Origin: Hymenobacter sp. ISL-91
Lineage (GTDB): Bacteria > Bacteroidota > Bacteroidia > Cytophagales > Hymenobacteraceae
Direction: 5' to 3'
Assembly: GCF_018613725.1 (NCBI RefSeq)
Contig: NZ_JAGGPS010000007.1
Coordinates: 117,463-181,462, forward strand
DNA: 64,000 nucleotides
Position numbers and translations under genes: made by a program. Below, in pieces: positions 36,702 through 46,557 of the stretch (its first letter is position 1; every line of letters begins with the position of its first letter). A model generated the notes under the pieces. It had not been told where the DNA came from. It did not search any database and saw only the letters and a list, made by a program, of their open reading frames with translations.

Positions 36702-36777
36702 GATTCTGTAGCTCAGCTGGTAGAGCAATACACTTTTAATGTATGGGTCCTGGGTTCGAATCCCAGCGGGATCACCA
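36702..36777 (+). tRNA. tRNA-Lys (anticodon TTT)
   Basis: A full cloverleaf: acceptor arm GATTCTG with CGGGATC, D stem GCTC/GAGC, anticodon stem ATACA/TGTAT around loop CTTTTAA with the anticodon TTT at 36735-36737, and a T arm with GGTTCGAATCC. The discriminator base is A and CCA is encoded at 36775-36777. A promoter and terminator flank it, so it is a single-tRNA unit. Confidence 0.95.
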
Positions 36778-36812
36778 AAACCCCTTGCTACGTTTCGTAG
36801 TGAGGGGTTTTT
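36777..36812 (+). terminator. Terminator after tRNA-Lys
   Basis: AAAACCCCTTGCTACG pairs with CGTAGTGAGGGGTTTT around TTT, with wobble in the middle, ending in a T-run. It begins at the last base of the encoded CCA. Confidence 0.85.
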
Positions 36813-36854
36813 CGTTGATAGGGCTGATGCCGGCCGGCCACGTATCTTGCAGCC

Positions 36855-37532
36855 ATGAAAATTTTGCTGGTTGAAGACGAACCTAAGGTAGCCGCGTTTC
36901 TGCATCAGGGCCTGAGCGAACAGCACCACCAGGTAGATTTGGCGGCCGACGGTCTGCTGGGCCTGCGCCTGGCCAAGCAAGGAGGCTACGATTTGCTCAT
37001 CCTCGACACGCTGCTACCGGGCCTGAACGGACTGGAAGTGTGCCGGCAGGTGCGGGCCCAGAACACGGGTGTGCCCATCCTCATGCTGACGGCCCTGGGC
37101 GAAACCGACGACAAAATCCGGGGCCTCGACGCCGGGGCCGACGACTACCTGGTGAAGCCCTTTGCGTTTCAGGAGTTGCTGGCCCGCATCCGGGCCCTCA
37201 CGCGCCGCCGCCACGATGTAACCCCGGCCGGGGGTACGCTCCAACTGGCCGACCTCACCCTCGATCCGGCCAGCAAAATGGTACACCGGGCCGGCCAGCC
37301 CATCCAACTAACGGCCCGCGAGTTTGCCTTGCTCGAATACCTGCTGCGCAACCAGAACCGGGTGGTGTCGCGGGTAGATATTCTGGAGCAGGTCTGGGAT
37401 ACGAGCTTCGATACCGGCTCCAACGTCATTGATGTGTACATCAACTTCCTGCGTAAAAAGCTCGATAAAGACTTCACGCCCAAGCTCATCCACACGCTTG
37501 TGGGCATGGGCTACGTGATGAAGGAAGAGTAA
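36855..37532 (+). CDS. OmpR-family response regulator
   Basis: A 225-residue two-component regulator. The receiver domain (1-118) shows the acidic pair in LLVEDEPK, the phosphoacceptor Asp51 in LLILDTLLPG, and the Lys in DDYLVKPFAF. A winged-helix DNA-binding domain (about 128-225) contains LTAREFALLEYLLRNQNRVV and the C-terminal wing TLVGMGYVMKEE. It resembles the CusR/CopR type. The histidine kinase follows 81 bases downstream on the same strand and is its partner. Targets cannot be read from the sequence; the next genes are the SulP transporter and carbonic anhydrase. Confidence 0.93.
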   Translation: MKILLVEDEPKVAAFLHQGLSEQHHQVDLAADGLLGLRLAKQGGYDLLILDTLLPGLNGLEVCRQVRAQNTGVPILMLTALGETDDKIRGLDAGADDYLVKPFAFQELLARIRALTRRRHDVTPAGGTLQLADLTLDPASKMVHRAGQPIQLTAREFALLEYLLRNQNRVVSRVDILEQVWDTSFDTGSNVIDVYINFLRKKLDKDFTPKLIHTLVGMGYVMKEE

Positions 37533-37613
37533 ATGAGTTGCTATTTGGCAGGATGCAACTCCATCCAGTGCCAGCCAGCTAACCCCCGGCAACCAACAAC
37601 CGAAAACTAACTG

Positions 37614-39017
37614 ATGACAATTCGGGCGCGGCTTACGGTGCAGTTTGCAGCCATTTTGGTGGTTACGCTGCTGCTGTTTGCCGCCGTAATCTACTTTTTT
37701 ACTTACCAGTCGCGGCACGAAGCGTTTACCGAAAGCCTGTTTTCGCGGGCCCGGGTGGTTGCGCATGTGTACCTCGATGGCACGCGCCGCGGCGACGAGC
37801 GTAGCCGGGCATCGTACCGCCGCTACCTGCGGCAGTTTTACCGCACGTTGCCAGCCGAAGAGGTATACGTGTTTGACGCCCGCAACCGGGTGGTGTTTCG
37901 CGAGGGCCGCAAGGGCAAGAATGTGCCGGTTACCCTGTTGCAGCAGGTGCGCCAAACCGGCCGGGAGGTACGGTTCAAGGGCCGTTTCCATCAAACAGTG
38001 GGCCTGCTTTACAAGGAGCCCGGCCGGGGCAACTTTGTGGTGGTAGCTTCATCGGCAGATGCCGACAGCAAAGAAAAGCTGGGCAACCTGCTAACGGTAC
38101 TCACCTTCGGGTTACTGGTTTCGCTTGTAGTAGTAGGGATTGGGGGGCTGGTTTTTGCCGGTCAGGCGCTTATGCCCATGAAGCGTATCATTCGCGAGGT
38201 GGATAGCATAACGGCTTCCGACCTGCATCAGCGCCTGAGCCCTGGCCAGGGTCGCGACGAAGTGTCGTTGCTGGCCCAGCGCTTCAACAGCCTGCTCGAT
38301 CGGCTCGAAACAGCTTTTGTAGGCCAGCGAACCTTTGTGCGCGACGCTTCGCACGAGTTGCGTACGCCTCTTGCCGCTATTATCGGGCAGCTCGAAGTAG
38401 CCCTGCTCCAGCAGGAGCGCACCCCCGAAGAGTACCAGCGGGTGCTGCGCACCACGCTCGATGCGGCCCGGCTACTCAAAGACCTGACCAACGGCCTGCT
38501 TCAGATTGCCCGCGCCTCCGACGACCCCAGCCAGGTACCACGCAGCCGGCTGCGCCTCGACGAGCTGCTGCTGCAGGCTTACGAAGAGTTGCACCGGCGT
38601 CATCCCACCCGACGCATCGACCTCGATTTCCACGAAACCCCCGGTGTGGCAGCTGCCGTGCCGTTTGCCGTGCTCGGCAACGAGGCGCTGGTGCTGGTGG
38701 CCTTCCTCAATATTCTGGAAAACGCCTGCAAATTCACCGCTACCAATCCGGCTGCTCCCATTGTGGCCACGCTTACCGCCACCCGTAGTCACATCCAGCT
38801 GCTCGTCGTCGACCAGGGACCGGGCATGAGTGAGGCCGACCGCCAGCAGGTATTCGTGCCTTTTTTCCGGGCTGAAGCGGTACGGACCGTGCCCGGCCAT
38901 GGTATCGGCCTGCCGCTTACGGCCAAAATAATGGAGCTGCATGGCGGACGCGTAGAAGTGGCCAGTACTCTGGGCCAGGGTACCCGTGTACAGCTCAGCT
39001 TCCCGGCAGCCGGTTAG
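37614..39017 (+). CDS. Sensor histidine kinase
   Basis: A 467-residue membrane kinase. Two membrane helices (about 8-31, FAAILVVTLLLFAAVIYFF; and about 163-188, LLVSLVVVGIGGLVFAGQAL) enclose a periplasmic domain of about 130 residues with no recognised fold. A HAMP domain follows, then HisKA with the phosphoacceptor His247 in DASHELRTPLAAI, and an HATPase domain with N-box (FLNILENACKF), G1 (VDQGPGMS) and G2 (GHGIGLPL). The layout is that of CusS-like sensors. It pairs with the regulator at 36855. The sensed signal is unknown. Confidence 0.92.
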   Translation: MTIRARLTVQFAAILVVTLLLFAAVIYFFTYQSRHEAFTESLFSRARVVAHVYLDGTRRGDERSRASYRRYLRQFYRTLPAEEVYVFDARNRVVFREGRKGKNVPVTLLQQVRQTGREVRFKGRFHQTVGLLYKEPGRGNFVVVASSADADSKEKLGNLLTVLTFGLLVSLVVVGIGGLVFAGQALMPMKRIIREVDSITASDLHQRLSPGQGRDEVSLLAQRFNSLLDRLETAFVGQRTFVRDASHELRTPLAAIIGQLEVALLQQERTPEEYQRVLRTTLDAARLLKDLTNGLLQIARASDDPSQVPRSRLRLDELLLQAYEELHRRHPTRRIDLDFHETPGVAAAVPFAVLGNEALVLVAFLNILENACKFTATNPAAPIVATLTATRSHIQLLVVDQGPGMSEADRQQVFVPFFRAEAVRTVPGHGIGLPLTAKIMELHGGRVEVASTLGQGTRVQLSFPAAG

Positions 39018-39251
39018 CTGCCTGACAATTTGGTAGATACTTCAAAACCTAAAAGGGGGCTAAATACGAAAAAAATAGCAGTAGGTACATAAATTAAATA
39101 TCTGTAAGAAAGGTGTTTACATAGTTTTAATCGGGCTTTAATTCATTTTTAACCAGAGTTTAACGAGCCGGCCGTACTGTTGCATTAGGGGGGTGATTTC
39201 GCTCAAGTGAGTGGATTGCCCTCCTGATTTTCTGCACTGCATCCCCTCGTT

Positions 39252-40859
39252 ATGATAAAAAATGCACCGGCCCCGAACAAGGAGGCTGTTCCGGTCGTTT
39301 CCGACCGCCTTCCATCACCGTTTAGTTCGCTGAGCCAGGATTTACCTGCCGGACTGGTGGTATTTCTGGTGGCATTGCCGCTATGCCTGGGCATTTCCCT
39401 GGCTTCGGGCGCACCGCTGCTGTCGGGTGTAATTGCCGGTATTGTGGGCGGCGTGGTCGTGTCCTGGCTTAGTGGCTCGGCTTTGAGTGTAAGCGGTCCG
39501 GCGGCCGGCCTCACAGCCATTATTGTAGCAGGTATTGCTACGCTGGGCTCATTTGAAGCCATGCTGGCAGCCACGGTAATGGCTGGCATTCTGCAGGTTG
39601 GCTTGGGCATAGCCCGGGCTGGTATCATCGGCCTCTACTTTCCTACCTCGGTTATTCGCGGTATGCTGGCTGCTATCGGCCTGATTCTGATTCTAAAGCA
39701 GATTCCTCATTTTTTGGGGGTTGATGCCGACTATTTCGAGGACCTGACCTTTACGCAACTCGACGGTTTTAACACCTTCAGCGAGATTGGCAATGCCCTG
39801 CAAAACATTCAGCCTGGTCCGGCTACAGTGGGTTTTGTAGCATTGGGGCTGTTGCTGTTCTGGGATAAGGTGCTGAGCAAGCGCGTGAAAGTGGCCAAGC
39901 TGGTGCCGGGGGCACTGGTAGTAGTAGTGGTAGCTATTCTGCTCAACGAGGCCTTCCGGGGCATGGCGCCCGGCCTGCTGATTGGCTCGGAGCACTTGGT
40001 GAGCCTGCCGCCCATCAACTCGCTGCAGGATGCGGCCGGACTTATTACAACCCCCGACTGGACGGCTTTCAGCCGCCCCGAAACCTACACGGTGGCGTTT
40101 ACCATTGCTATTGTAGCCTCGCTCGAAACCCTGCTTAGCGTAGAAGCTGTCGATAAGCTCGACCCGCACAAGCGTAATACGCCCACCAACCGCGAAATGA
40201 TGGCCCAAGGCGCGGGCAATATGATTAGCGGCCTGCTAGGTGGTTTGCCTATGACGGCTGTTATCGTCCGCAGCTCGGCCAACATTAATGCTGGTGCCCA
40301 AACCCGGATGTCGGCCTTTTTCCACGGCTTGTTGTTGCTCGTGAGCCTGCTGTTTCTGGCCCCGTTACTCAACCGGATTCCGTTGTCGGCGCTGGCGGCC
40401 ATTTTGCTCGTTATCGGCTATAAGCTCACCAACCCTACGCTGTACCGTACCCAGTGGAAGCTAGGGCTGCAGCAGTTCCTACCCTTTATCATCACCATTG
40501 TTGCCATTATGTTCACCGATCTGCTCAAGGGAGTGGTAATGGGCCTGGTAGTAGGAGTCTTTTATATCCTCAAAGCCAATTACGATTCGGCCTACTTCCG
40601 CAGCGAGCCAGGACAGGCAGCCGATGGTCCTATTGTTCTGCGGCTGGCCGAGCAGGTGTCGTTTCTGAACAAAGCCAGCATCATGCGGGCTCTGGAAGAA
40701 CTACCGCACGATACGCGTGTAGTTGTCGACGGCTCCGACTCGGTACATATTGATTACGATGTGCTGGAGGCCATCGAAAACTTCCGTCGGGGAGCACCCG
40801 AGCGGGGCATTGAGGTAGAGCTGCGCAATATTCCTCAGGTAGAGGTAATGGGCCACTAA
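39252..40859 (+). CDS. SulP-family anion (probably bicarbonate) transporter
   Basis: A 535-residue inner-membrane transporter of the SulP/SLC26 family. About a dozen hydrophobic segments include the family region LPAGLVVFLVALPLCLGISL, SGPAAGLTAIIVAGIATLG and VEAVDKLDPHKRNTPTNREM then AQGAGNMISGLLGGLPMTAV. A short STAS domain closes the protein (about 440-535, FLNKASIMRALEELPHDTRV with VVDGSDSVHIDYDV). A beta-carbonic anhydrase follows 101 bases downstream, as in BicA-type gene pairs, so bicarbonate is the most likely substrate; sulfate remains possible. The 234-base spacer before it is AT-rich and probably holds the promoter (TACTGTTG near 39175 is a 7 of 8 match). Confidence 0.88.
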   Translation: MIKNAPAPNKEAVPVVSDRLPSPFSSLSQDLPAGLVVFLVALPLCLGISLASGAPLLSGVIAGIVGGVVVSWLSGSALSVSGPAAGLTAIIVAGIATLGSFEAMLAATVMAGILQVGLGIARAGIIGLYFPTSVIRGMLAAIGLILILKQIPHFLGVDADYFEDLTFTQLDGFNTFSEIGNALQNIQPGPATVGFVALGLLLFWDKVLSKRVKVAKLVPGALVVVVVAILLNEAFRGMAPGLLIGSEHLVSLPPINSLQDAAGLITTPDWTAFSRPETYTVAFTIAIVASLETLLSVEAVDKLDPHKRNTPTNREMMAQGAGNMISGLLGGLPMTAVIVRSSANINAGAQTRMSAFFHGLLLLVSLLFLAPLLNRIPLSALAAILLVIGYKLTNPTLYRTQWKLGLQQFLPFIITIVAIMFTDLLKGVVMGLVVGVFYILKANYDSAYFRSEPGQAADGPIVLRLAEQVSFLNKASIMRALEELPHDTRVVVDGSDSVHIDYDVLEAIENFRRGAPERGIEVELRNIPQVEVMGH

Positions 40860-40960
40860 GGGCAGGCAAATAAGGGCCTCCGGTTGGCGCTACATCGTGC
40901 TGGCAGGTATGAGCTCTGTATAGTTTGATTGAAAATACACCGGTTACTCAACTTCAACCA

Positions 40961-41635
40961 ATGGAAGAAATACTAGAAAATAACCGCCGCTGGGCGGCCC
41001 AGAGCCGGCAGGCTGACCCTGAGTTTTTCAGCCGGCTGGCCAACGGACAGAAGCCTAAGTACCTCTTTATCGGCTGTTCCGATTCCCGGGTATCTGCTTC
41101 GGCCATAACCGGTACCGGCCCTGGCGAGATGTTCGTGCATCGCAACATTGCCAACCTGGTGGTGCCTACCGATTTCAATCTGCTCTCGGTGTTGCAGTAC
41201 GCTGTGGAAGTGCTTAAAGTAGAGATGGTGGTTGTGTGCGGCCACTACGGTTGCGGTGGTGTAACTGCAGCGGCCGGCGACAAGCAATACGGCCTGATCG
41301 ATGGCTGGCTGACCGGCATCCGCGACGTTATCCGGCTGCACGAAACGGAGTTTTCAGGCATTCAGGATGAAGCGGCCCGGTTACGACGTCTCGTGGAGTT
41401 GAACGTGATTGAGCAGGTACGCAACCTGACCAAAACCAGCATCATCCAGAACGCGCTGCGAGGCCCCAACCCCCCAAAGCTTTACGGCCTCGTCTACGAT
41501 ATCAATGACGGTCTGCTGAAGGATTTGCAGGTGGAAAACGAAAGCCTTGCTGACCTGGACCCCATTTACGGTATTATGTCTGCTGAAGAGAAGTCGGTGG
41601 CCCAGGAGGCTTCTGCCGCTTTCTCCAACTCATAA
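40961..41635 (+). CDS. can: Beta-class carbonic anhydrase
   Basis: A 224-residue zinc enzyme interconverting CO2 and bicarbonate. Zinc ligands are Cys39 (GCSDSRV), His95 and Cys98 (CGHYGCGG), with the Asp41-Arg43 dyad. The ATG at 40961 (MEEILENNRRWAAQ) matches the family start. It probably shares a transcript with the SulP transporter just upstream, giving a bicarbonate import and conversion unit that would feed carboxylation reactions. A terminator candidate lies at 41804-41836. Confidence 0.95.
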   Translation: MEEILENNRRWAAQSRQADPEFFSRLANGQKPKYLFIGCSDSRVSASAITGTGPGEMFVHRNIANLVVPTDFNLLSVLQYAVEVLKVEMVVVCGHYGCGGVTAAAGDKQYGLIDGWLTGIRDVIRLHETEFSGIQDEAARLRRLVELNVIEQVRNLTKTSIIQNALRGPNPPKLYGLVYDINDGLLKDLQVENESLADLDPIYGIMSAEEKSVAQEASAAFSNS

Positions 41636-41803
41636 GTCAACGCCCTCGCCCTGTTGCCGCAGATATGGCGCTAACGAGAAGGCAAGCGGCCGTGCGAAAT
41701 AGATGCATGGGTTTGCTACCCTTCCGGCATAAAAGCCGTCTGCGGTTATTGTGGGCAACCAAACATCTGGGCGCATTCTGAGGGGAGTGTGCCCGGATGG
41801 CTG

Positions 41804-41836
41804 AAACCGCTGTGCCTGTCAGGTGCGGCGGTTTTT
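41804..41836 (+). terminator. Intrinsic terminator after the carbonic anhydrase
   Basis: AAACCGC pairs with GCGGTTT, with a wobble-containing inner stem, followed by a T-run. It lies 170 bases after the stop. Confidence 0.65.
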
Positions 41837-42068
41837 TGCGTCCGCACGTTTGGGTCGGGACACCATAGCTTCCGGTAGCGGCATCTCCTTCTTACCCGCC
41901 ACGAAGAGTAGTCGATTAGATGGCTGGAAGCAAGTGATTTATTGTAATGACTTGAATTATAATTAATTGCAATGTTTAGGTGTAACCAAAGTTGCTTTAA
42001 AGCAGTCTACCCTATGGCTGCGGTTAGCTGCAGCCTAGTGCCTGCGCTTGCTTCCCAACTCTTTCGAT
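41837..42068 (+). other. Gene-free spacer before the glucose dehydrogenase gene
   Basis: No gene is seen. The part from about 41920 to 41985 is AT-rich and may carry the promoter, but no full TAnnTTTG element is present. Confidence 0.4.
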
Positions 42069-42887
42069 ATGCCTGCTCCCCTGTCATCCGACCGACTCAA
42101 AAACCAGATTGCCCTGATTACGGGCGGCAGCTCCGGCATTGGCGCGGGAGTAGCTAAGGCTATGGCCGCCGAGGGCGCAACGGTCGTGGTGAACTTCGCC
42201 CATAGCGCCGACGAGGCGGCGGCGGTAGTGAAGGAGATTACCGATGCCGGGGGGCAGGCCGTGCCGTTTCGGGCAGATGTGAGCAAGGAAGACGATGTGC
42301 TGCGCATGTTCGATTTTGTGCGCGAGAAGTTCGAGACCCTGCACATTCTGGTCAATAATTCGGGCATTCAAATGGACGCCAAGTTCGTGGACATGACCCT
42401 GGAGCAGTGGCAAAAGGTAATCGACGTAAACCTGACGGGGCAGTTCTTGTGTGCCCGTGAGGCGGCCCGCGAGTTTCTGCGCCGCGGCATGCAGGAGGAA
42501 ATTTCGAGTGCGCTGGGTAAGATTATCTGCATGAGCTCGGTGCACGAGGTAATTCCGTGGGCCGGGCACGTAAACTATGCCACCAGCAAGGGCGGCATTA
42601 TGCTGCTGATGAAGAGCATGGCCCAGGAGCTGGCTCCCGACAAAATCCGCATCAATAGCATTGCGCCGGGCGCTATTGCCACGCCCATCAACCTCACGGC
42701 CCGCGACACGCCCGAGGAAGAAAAGTCGCTGCTCACGCTCATTCCCTACGGCCGCATTGGCCAACCCCTCGATATTGGCAAGGTAGCCGTGTGGCTGGCT
42801 TCCGACGAGTCGGATTATGTAACCGGCACCAGCATTTTCGCCGATGGTGGCATGACCCTGTATCCGGGCTTTGCCGATAATGGCTGA
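42069..42887 (+). CDS. gdh: Short-chain dehydrogenase, glucose 1-dehydrogenase type
   Basis: A 272-residue SDR enzyme. The NAD(P)-binding TGGSSGIG is at 18-25 and the catalytic Ser157, Tyr170 and Lys174 are in place (SSVHEV; NYATSK). The segments MSSVHEVIPW and GAIATPIN, and the C-terminal GTSIFADGGMTLYPGF, are closely like those of Bacillus glucose 1-dehydrogenase, so oxidation of glucose to gluconolactone is likely. The ATG at 42069 starts MPAPLSSDRLKNQIALITGG. A sugar hydrolase and 6-phosphogluconate dehydrogenase follow on the same strand. Confidence 0.85.
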   Translation: MPAPLSSDRLKNQIALITGGSSGIGAGVAKAMAAEGATVVVNFAHSADEAAAVVKEITDAGGQAVPFRADVSKEDDVLRMFDFVREKFETLHILVNNSGIQMDAKFVDMTLEQWQKVIDVNLTGQFLCAREAAREFLRRGMQEEISSALGKIICMSSVHEVIPWAGHVNYATSKGGIMLLMKSMAQELAPDKIRINSIAPGAIATPINLTARDTPEEEKSLLTLIPYGRIGQPLDIGKVAVWLASDESDYVTGTSIFADGGMTLYPGFADNG

Positions 42888-42897
42888 AGCGTTTAGT

Positions 42898-43006
42898 CGT
42901 CAGTTGCTAGTTGTCAGTTGCTAGTTGTCAGTTGTTGGTTGTCCGGCTGTTCAGCGCCACCTTGCTACTGAACAGCCGGACAACTGACAACTAGCAACTG
43001 ACAACT
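42898..43006. repeat. CAGTTGCTAGTTGT direct and inverted repeat
   Basis: The left part has tandem words (CAGTTGCTAGTTGT copies) followed by GTCCGGCTGTTCAG. The right part, 42968-43006, is the reverse complement (CTGAACAGCCGGAC, then CAACTGACAACTAGCAACTG). The arms differ by a 7-base insertion. The repeat fills the spacer between the dehydrogenase and the hydrolase gene. Confidence 0.85.
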
Positions 43007-43021
43007 AAGAACCCCCAACGC

Positions 43022-45688
43022 ATGAACCAGGAGCAGCAGCGGCAGCAGGAACTGCGCGATGGTAAGGCCAAGTGGCACCGCTTCGGCCCGTACGTATCGG
43101 ACAGGCAATGGGGTACCGTGCGCGAAGACTACTCGGCCGATGGCCAGCCCTGGACCTACACTACCCACGACATGGCCCGCTCGTACGCCTACCGCTGGGG
43201 CGAAGAGGGCATTGGCGGCATCTGCGACGACGAGCAGCTACTGTGCTTGGCACCGGCCTTCTGGAACGGGCAGGATGCTATTCTGAAGGAGCGGCTGTTT
43301 GGGCTGGCCGGCCCCGAAGGTAACCACGGCGAAGACGTAAAGGAGCTGTACTACTACCTCGACAGCACGCCTACTCATTCCTACATGCGGATGCTCTACA
43401 AGTATCCGCAGCACGCTTTTCCGTACGACTGGCTGGTAACCGAAAACGCCCGGCGCGGCCGCGACAAGCCCGAATTCGATCTGATTGATACGCTCGTTTT
43501 CAAGCAGAACCGCTACTTCGATATTGTGATTGAATATGCCAAAGCCGGCCCCGACGACCTGCTGCTGCAGATAACAGTGCACAACCGCGGCGACCAGCCC
43601 GCCCCGCTGCATGTGTTGCCCCAGCTGTGGCTGCGCAACACCTGGGCCTGGGGCTACAACCAGTACCGGCCCGAGTTGCGGGCATCCGAATCGGATGCTT
43701 CTATAGCCGTCGACCACACCAGCCTGCCCGGCCTGGAGCTGTACTGCGAGCCGGCTGGTAAGCAGATGCCCGAACTGCTGTTCTGCGACAACGAAACCAA
43801 CGCCCAACGCCTTTTCAACTCGGAAAACCCGTCGGCCTACTGCAAAGATGGCATCAATGACTACCTGCTTCACGGCCAGGAGCAGGCCGTAAATCCGGCC
43901 CGCCGGGGCACCAAGGCCGCCGCGCATTACCTGCTGGAGGTACCGGCCGGCGAAAGCCGCACCGTGCGGCTGCGGCTGGCGGCCCCCGGCCTCGCGCAGC
44001 CCTTCGCCGATTTTGCCCCCTTGCTGGAGCAGCGCCAGCAGGAGGCCGATGCCTATTACCACGAGCTGCAGAAGGGGGTGGAGAGTGCCGACGCCCGCAA
44101 CGTGCAGCGCCAGGCGCTGGCCGGCATGCTCTGGAGCAAGCAGTACTACTACTACGATGTGGCCCAGTGGCTGCGCGGCGACCCTGCCTTGCCCGAGCCG
44201 CCCGCCAGCCGCCTGCACGGACGCAACCACAACTGGAAGCAGCTCAACAACGCCGACATCATCTCAATGCCCGACAAGTGGGAGTATCCGTGGTATGCGG
44301 CCTGGGACTTGGCTTTTCATTGCCTGCCGCTGGCCATGGTTGATGCTGACTTTGCCAAAAATCAGCTCCGGCTACTGTGCCGCGACTGGTACATGGCTCC
44401 TAATGGCCAGCTGCCGGCCTACGAGTGGAAGTTTAGTGATGTAAACCCGCCGGTGCACGCCTACGCCACCTGGCGGGTGTACAAAATCGACCAGAAACAG
44501 CGCGGCGGCACCGGCGACACGGTGTTTCTGGAAAGCGTCTTCCATCGGCTGCTGCTCAACTTTACCTGGTGGGTGAACCGCAAAGACCGCGACAACCGCA
44601 ACGTATTCGAAGGGGGCTTTCTGGGCCTCGACAACATTGGCGTATTCGACCGCTCGGCCCCGCTGCCCACCGGTGGCTACATCGAGCAGGCCGACGGCAC
44701 GGCCTGGATGGCCATGTTTGCCCTCAACATGATGCGCATTGCCCTGGAGTTGGCCCGCACCAACCCCGTGTATCAGGATCTGGCCAGCAAGTTTTTCGAG
44801 CATTTCCTGTACATCGCCCAGGCCATGACCCGCGTGTCGGATGAAAGTATCGACATGTGGGACGACGAGGACGGGTTCTACTACGACGTGCTGAATACGC
44901 CCGACAGTGGCCGCTTTCCGTTGCGGGTGCGCTCTATGGTGGGCCTCATTCCGTTGTTTGCCGTGGAGGTGCTCGATACGGCTACCCTACAGGATGTGCC
45001 TTGGTTTGTAAGCCGGCTGAACTGGTTTCTGGACAACCGCCCCGAGCTGGCCGCTTTGGTAAGCCGCTGGCAGGAGCCAGGCAAAGGCCAGAGCCACCTG
45101 CTGAGCCTGTTGCGCGGCCACCGCATGAAACTGCTGCTGCGCCGCATGCTCGACGAGGCCGAGTTCCTGTCTGAGCACGGCGTGCGCAGCCTCTCACGCT
45201 ACCACCTGCAGCACCCATATGTGTTCGATCATGAAGGGGACGTAAACGCGAAGGTTACGTACGAGCCGGCTGAGTCTACCACGTCGCTGTTCGGGGGCAA
45301 CAGCAACTGGCGCGGCCCCGTCTGGATGCCCACCAACTTCATGATTATCGAGTCGTTGCAGCGGTTTTACCACTATTATGGCCCCGAGTTCAAGGTGGAA
45401 TACCCCACGGGCTCGGGCACATACTGCACGATTCTCGAAATCTCACAGGCGCTATCCGAGAGGCTCATTAGCTTATTTCTGCGCGATGGAAATGGCCAGC
45501 GGGCCTGTTTCGGGGCCAACCAGCAGTTGCAGACCGACCCCCATTTCCGCGACCACCTGCTTTTTCACGAGTACTTCAATGGCGACACCGGCGAGGGCCT
45601 CGGCGCCACTCACCAAACCGGCTGGACTGGCCTCGTGGCCAAGCTCATTCAGCCCCACACCGATGAGATGCCGGGGATGCCGAAATGA
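43022..45688 (+). CDS. GH63/MGH1-like glycoside hydrolase
   Basis: An 888-residue protein of the (alpha/alpha)6 glycoside hydrolase group around GH63 and the MGH1-like domain. The N-terminal half is beta-rich. The catalytic barrel (about 380-870) has landmarks [72 protein letters not shown] and [13 protein letters not shown]. The Asp of WDLAFH and a later Glu are the likely acid and base. Members remove glucose or mannose from glycosides such as glucosylglycerate; the exact substrate is not evident. No signal peptide is present, so it acts on internal substrates. Its neighbours (glucose dehydrogenase before, gnd after) point to use of released glucose. Confidence 0.8.
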   Translation: MNQEQQRQQELRDGKAKWHRFGPYVSDRQWGTVREDYSADGQPWTYTTHDMARSYAYRWGEEGIGGICDDEQLLCLAPAFWNGQDAILKERLFGLAGPEGNHGEDVKELYYYLDSTPTHSYMRMLYKYPQHAFPYDWLVTENARRGRDKPEFDLIDTLVFKQNRYFDIVIEYAKAGPDDLLLQITVHNRGDQPAPLHVLPQLWLRNTWAWGYNQYRPELRASESDASIAVDHTSLPGLELYCEPAGKQMPELLFCDNETNAQRLFNSENPSAYCKDGINDYLLHGQEQAVNPARRGTKAAAHYLLEVPAGESRTVRLRLAAPGLAQPFADFAPLLEQRQQEADAYYHELQKGVESADARNVQRQALAGMLWSKQYYYYDVAQWLRGDPALPEPPASRLHGRNHNWKQLNNADIISMPDKWEYPWYAAWDLAFHCLPLAMVDADFAKNQLRLLCRDWYMAPNGQLPAYEWKFSDVNPPVHAYATWRVYKIDQKQRGGTGDTVFLESVFHRLLLNFTWWVNRKDRDNRNVFEGGFLGLDNIGVFDRSAPLPTGGYIEQADGTAWMAMFALNMMRIALELARTNPVYQDLASKFFEHFLYIAQAMTRVSDESIDMWDDEDGFYYDVLNTPDSGRFPLRVRSMVGLIPLFAVEVLDTATLQDVPWFVSRLNWFLDNRPELAALVSRWQEPGKGQSHLLSLLRGHRMKLLLRRMLDEAEFLSEHGVRSLSRYHLQHPYVFDHEGDVNAKVTYEPAESTTSLFGGNSNWRGPVWMPTNFMIIESLQRFYHYYGPEFKVEYPTGSGTYCTILEISQALSERLISLFLRDGNGQRACFGANQQLQTDPHFRDHLLFHEYFNGDTGEGLGATHQTGWTGLVAKLIQPHTDEMPGMPK

Positions 45689-45748
45689 GGCCGGGCGTCT
45701 GCGTAGCGTCCTCAACACGGTTTGTCCCCGATTCTAAATCCCTGAACT

Positions 45749-46372
45749 ATGGAATGGCTTGATTTTACAACTCCCATCACCGACGGCATGGCCTACTGGC
45801 CCGATAATGCGCCGGTGCGCATCCGGCGCACCCTGAGCATGGCCGATGGCGCGGCGGCCAACGTGTCGGAAATTAGCATGAGCGTGCATACGGGCACGCA
45901 CGTTGATGCGCCGCTGCACTTCCTGGCCGACGGCTCCGACGCAGCCAGCCTCGATTTAAGCCACCTGATGGGACCGGCGCTAGTGGTAGCCGTCGATTCG
46001 GAAAAGGTTATTGCCCTGGCCGACGTGGAGCACCTAACGCTGGAGAAAGGCGCACGGGTGCTGTTCAAAACCCGCAACTCAGCCCGCAACTGGTCAACAG
46101 AGCCCTTCGACCCCGACTTTGTGCGCCTGGGAGCCGAAGCCGCCACCTGGCTGCGCGAGAAAGGCGTAGTGTGCGTGGGCGTCGATTACCTCTCGGTCGG
46201 CAACGCCGATACCCATCATATTCTGTTGGGCTCGGGCATCAGCGTCATTGAGGGGCTGGCGTTGCAGCACGCGCAGCCCGGCGAGTACGAGCTGCTGTGC
46301 CTGCCGCTGAAAATAAAAGGCACCGATGGGGCGCCCGCCCGCGTACTGGCCCGTTGGGTCGAGGCAGGGTAG
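45749..46372 (+). CDS. Cyclase-family (kynurenine formamidase-like) metal hydrolase
   Basis: A 207-residue member of the cyclase/KynB family. The signature HTGTHVDAPLHF is at 47-58, with metal ligands His47, His51 and Asp53, and a later His-His in NADTHHILL. Known members hydrolyse N-formylkynurenine or cyclic amides and esters. No other tryptophan-catabolism gene is close, so I do not call kynB. A lactone substrate would fit the sugar-oxidation neighbours, but this is speculation. It is followed by an inverted repeat and gnd. Confidence 0.8.
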   Translation: MEWLDFTTPITDGMAYWPDNAPVRIRRTLSMADGAAANVSEISMSVHTGTHVDAPLHFLADGSDAASLDLSHLMGPALVVAVDSEKVIALADVEHLTLEKGARVLFKTRNSARNWSTEPFDPDFVRLGAEAATWLREKGVVCVGVDYLSVGNADTHHILLGSGISVIEGLALQHAQPGEYELLCLPLKIKGTDGAPARVLARWVEAG

Positions 46373-46377
46373 ACAAA

Positions 46378-46529
46378 CTGTCATTGCGAGGAGGTAAGAC
46401 GAAGCAATCCGCTCGTACAAAACACGAAGCCTCGGAAAGAAATAAACTCCAACCGCAGGGCTTTTCGCTTATCAGGGCTTTGGGCATTGTCCCCATGGAT
46501 TGCTTCGTCGTGCCTCCTCGCAATGACAG
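46378..46529. repeat. Inverted repeat of the GTCATTGCGAGGAGG family
   Basis: Arm 46378-46410 (CTGTCATTGCGAGGAGGTAA and onward to GAAGCAATCC) pairs with 46497-46529 with 3 mismatches, enclosing an 86-base spacer. It begins 5 bases after the cyclase stop codon and ends 28 bases before the gnd ATG. Confidence 0.88.
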
Positions 46530-46557
46530 CTCATTCACCAACTCACGCATTCACCGC

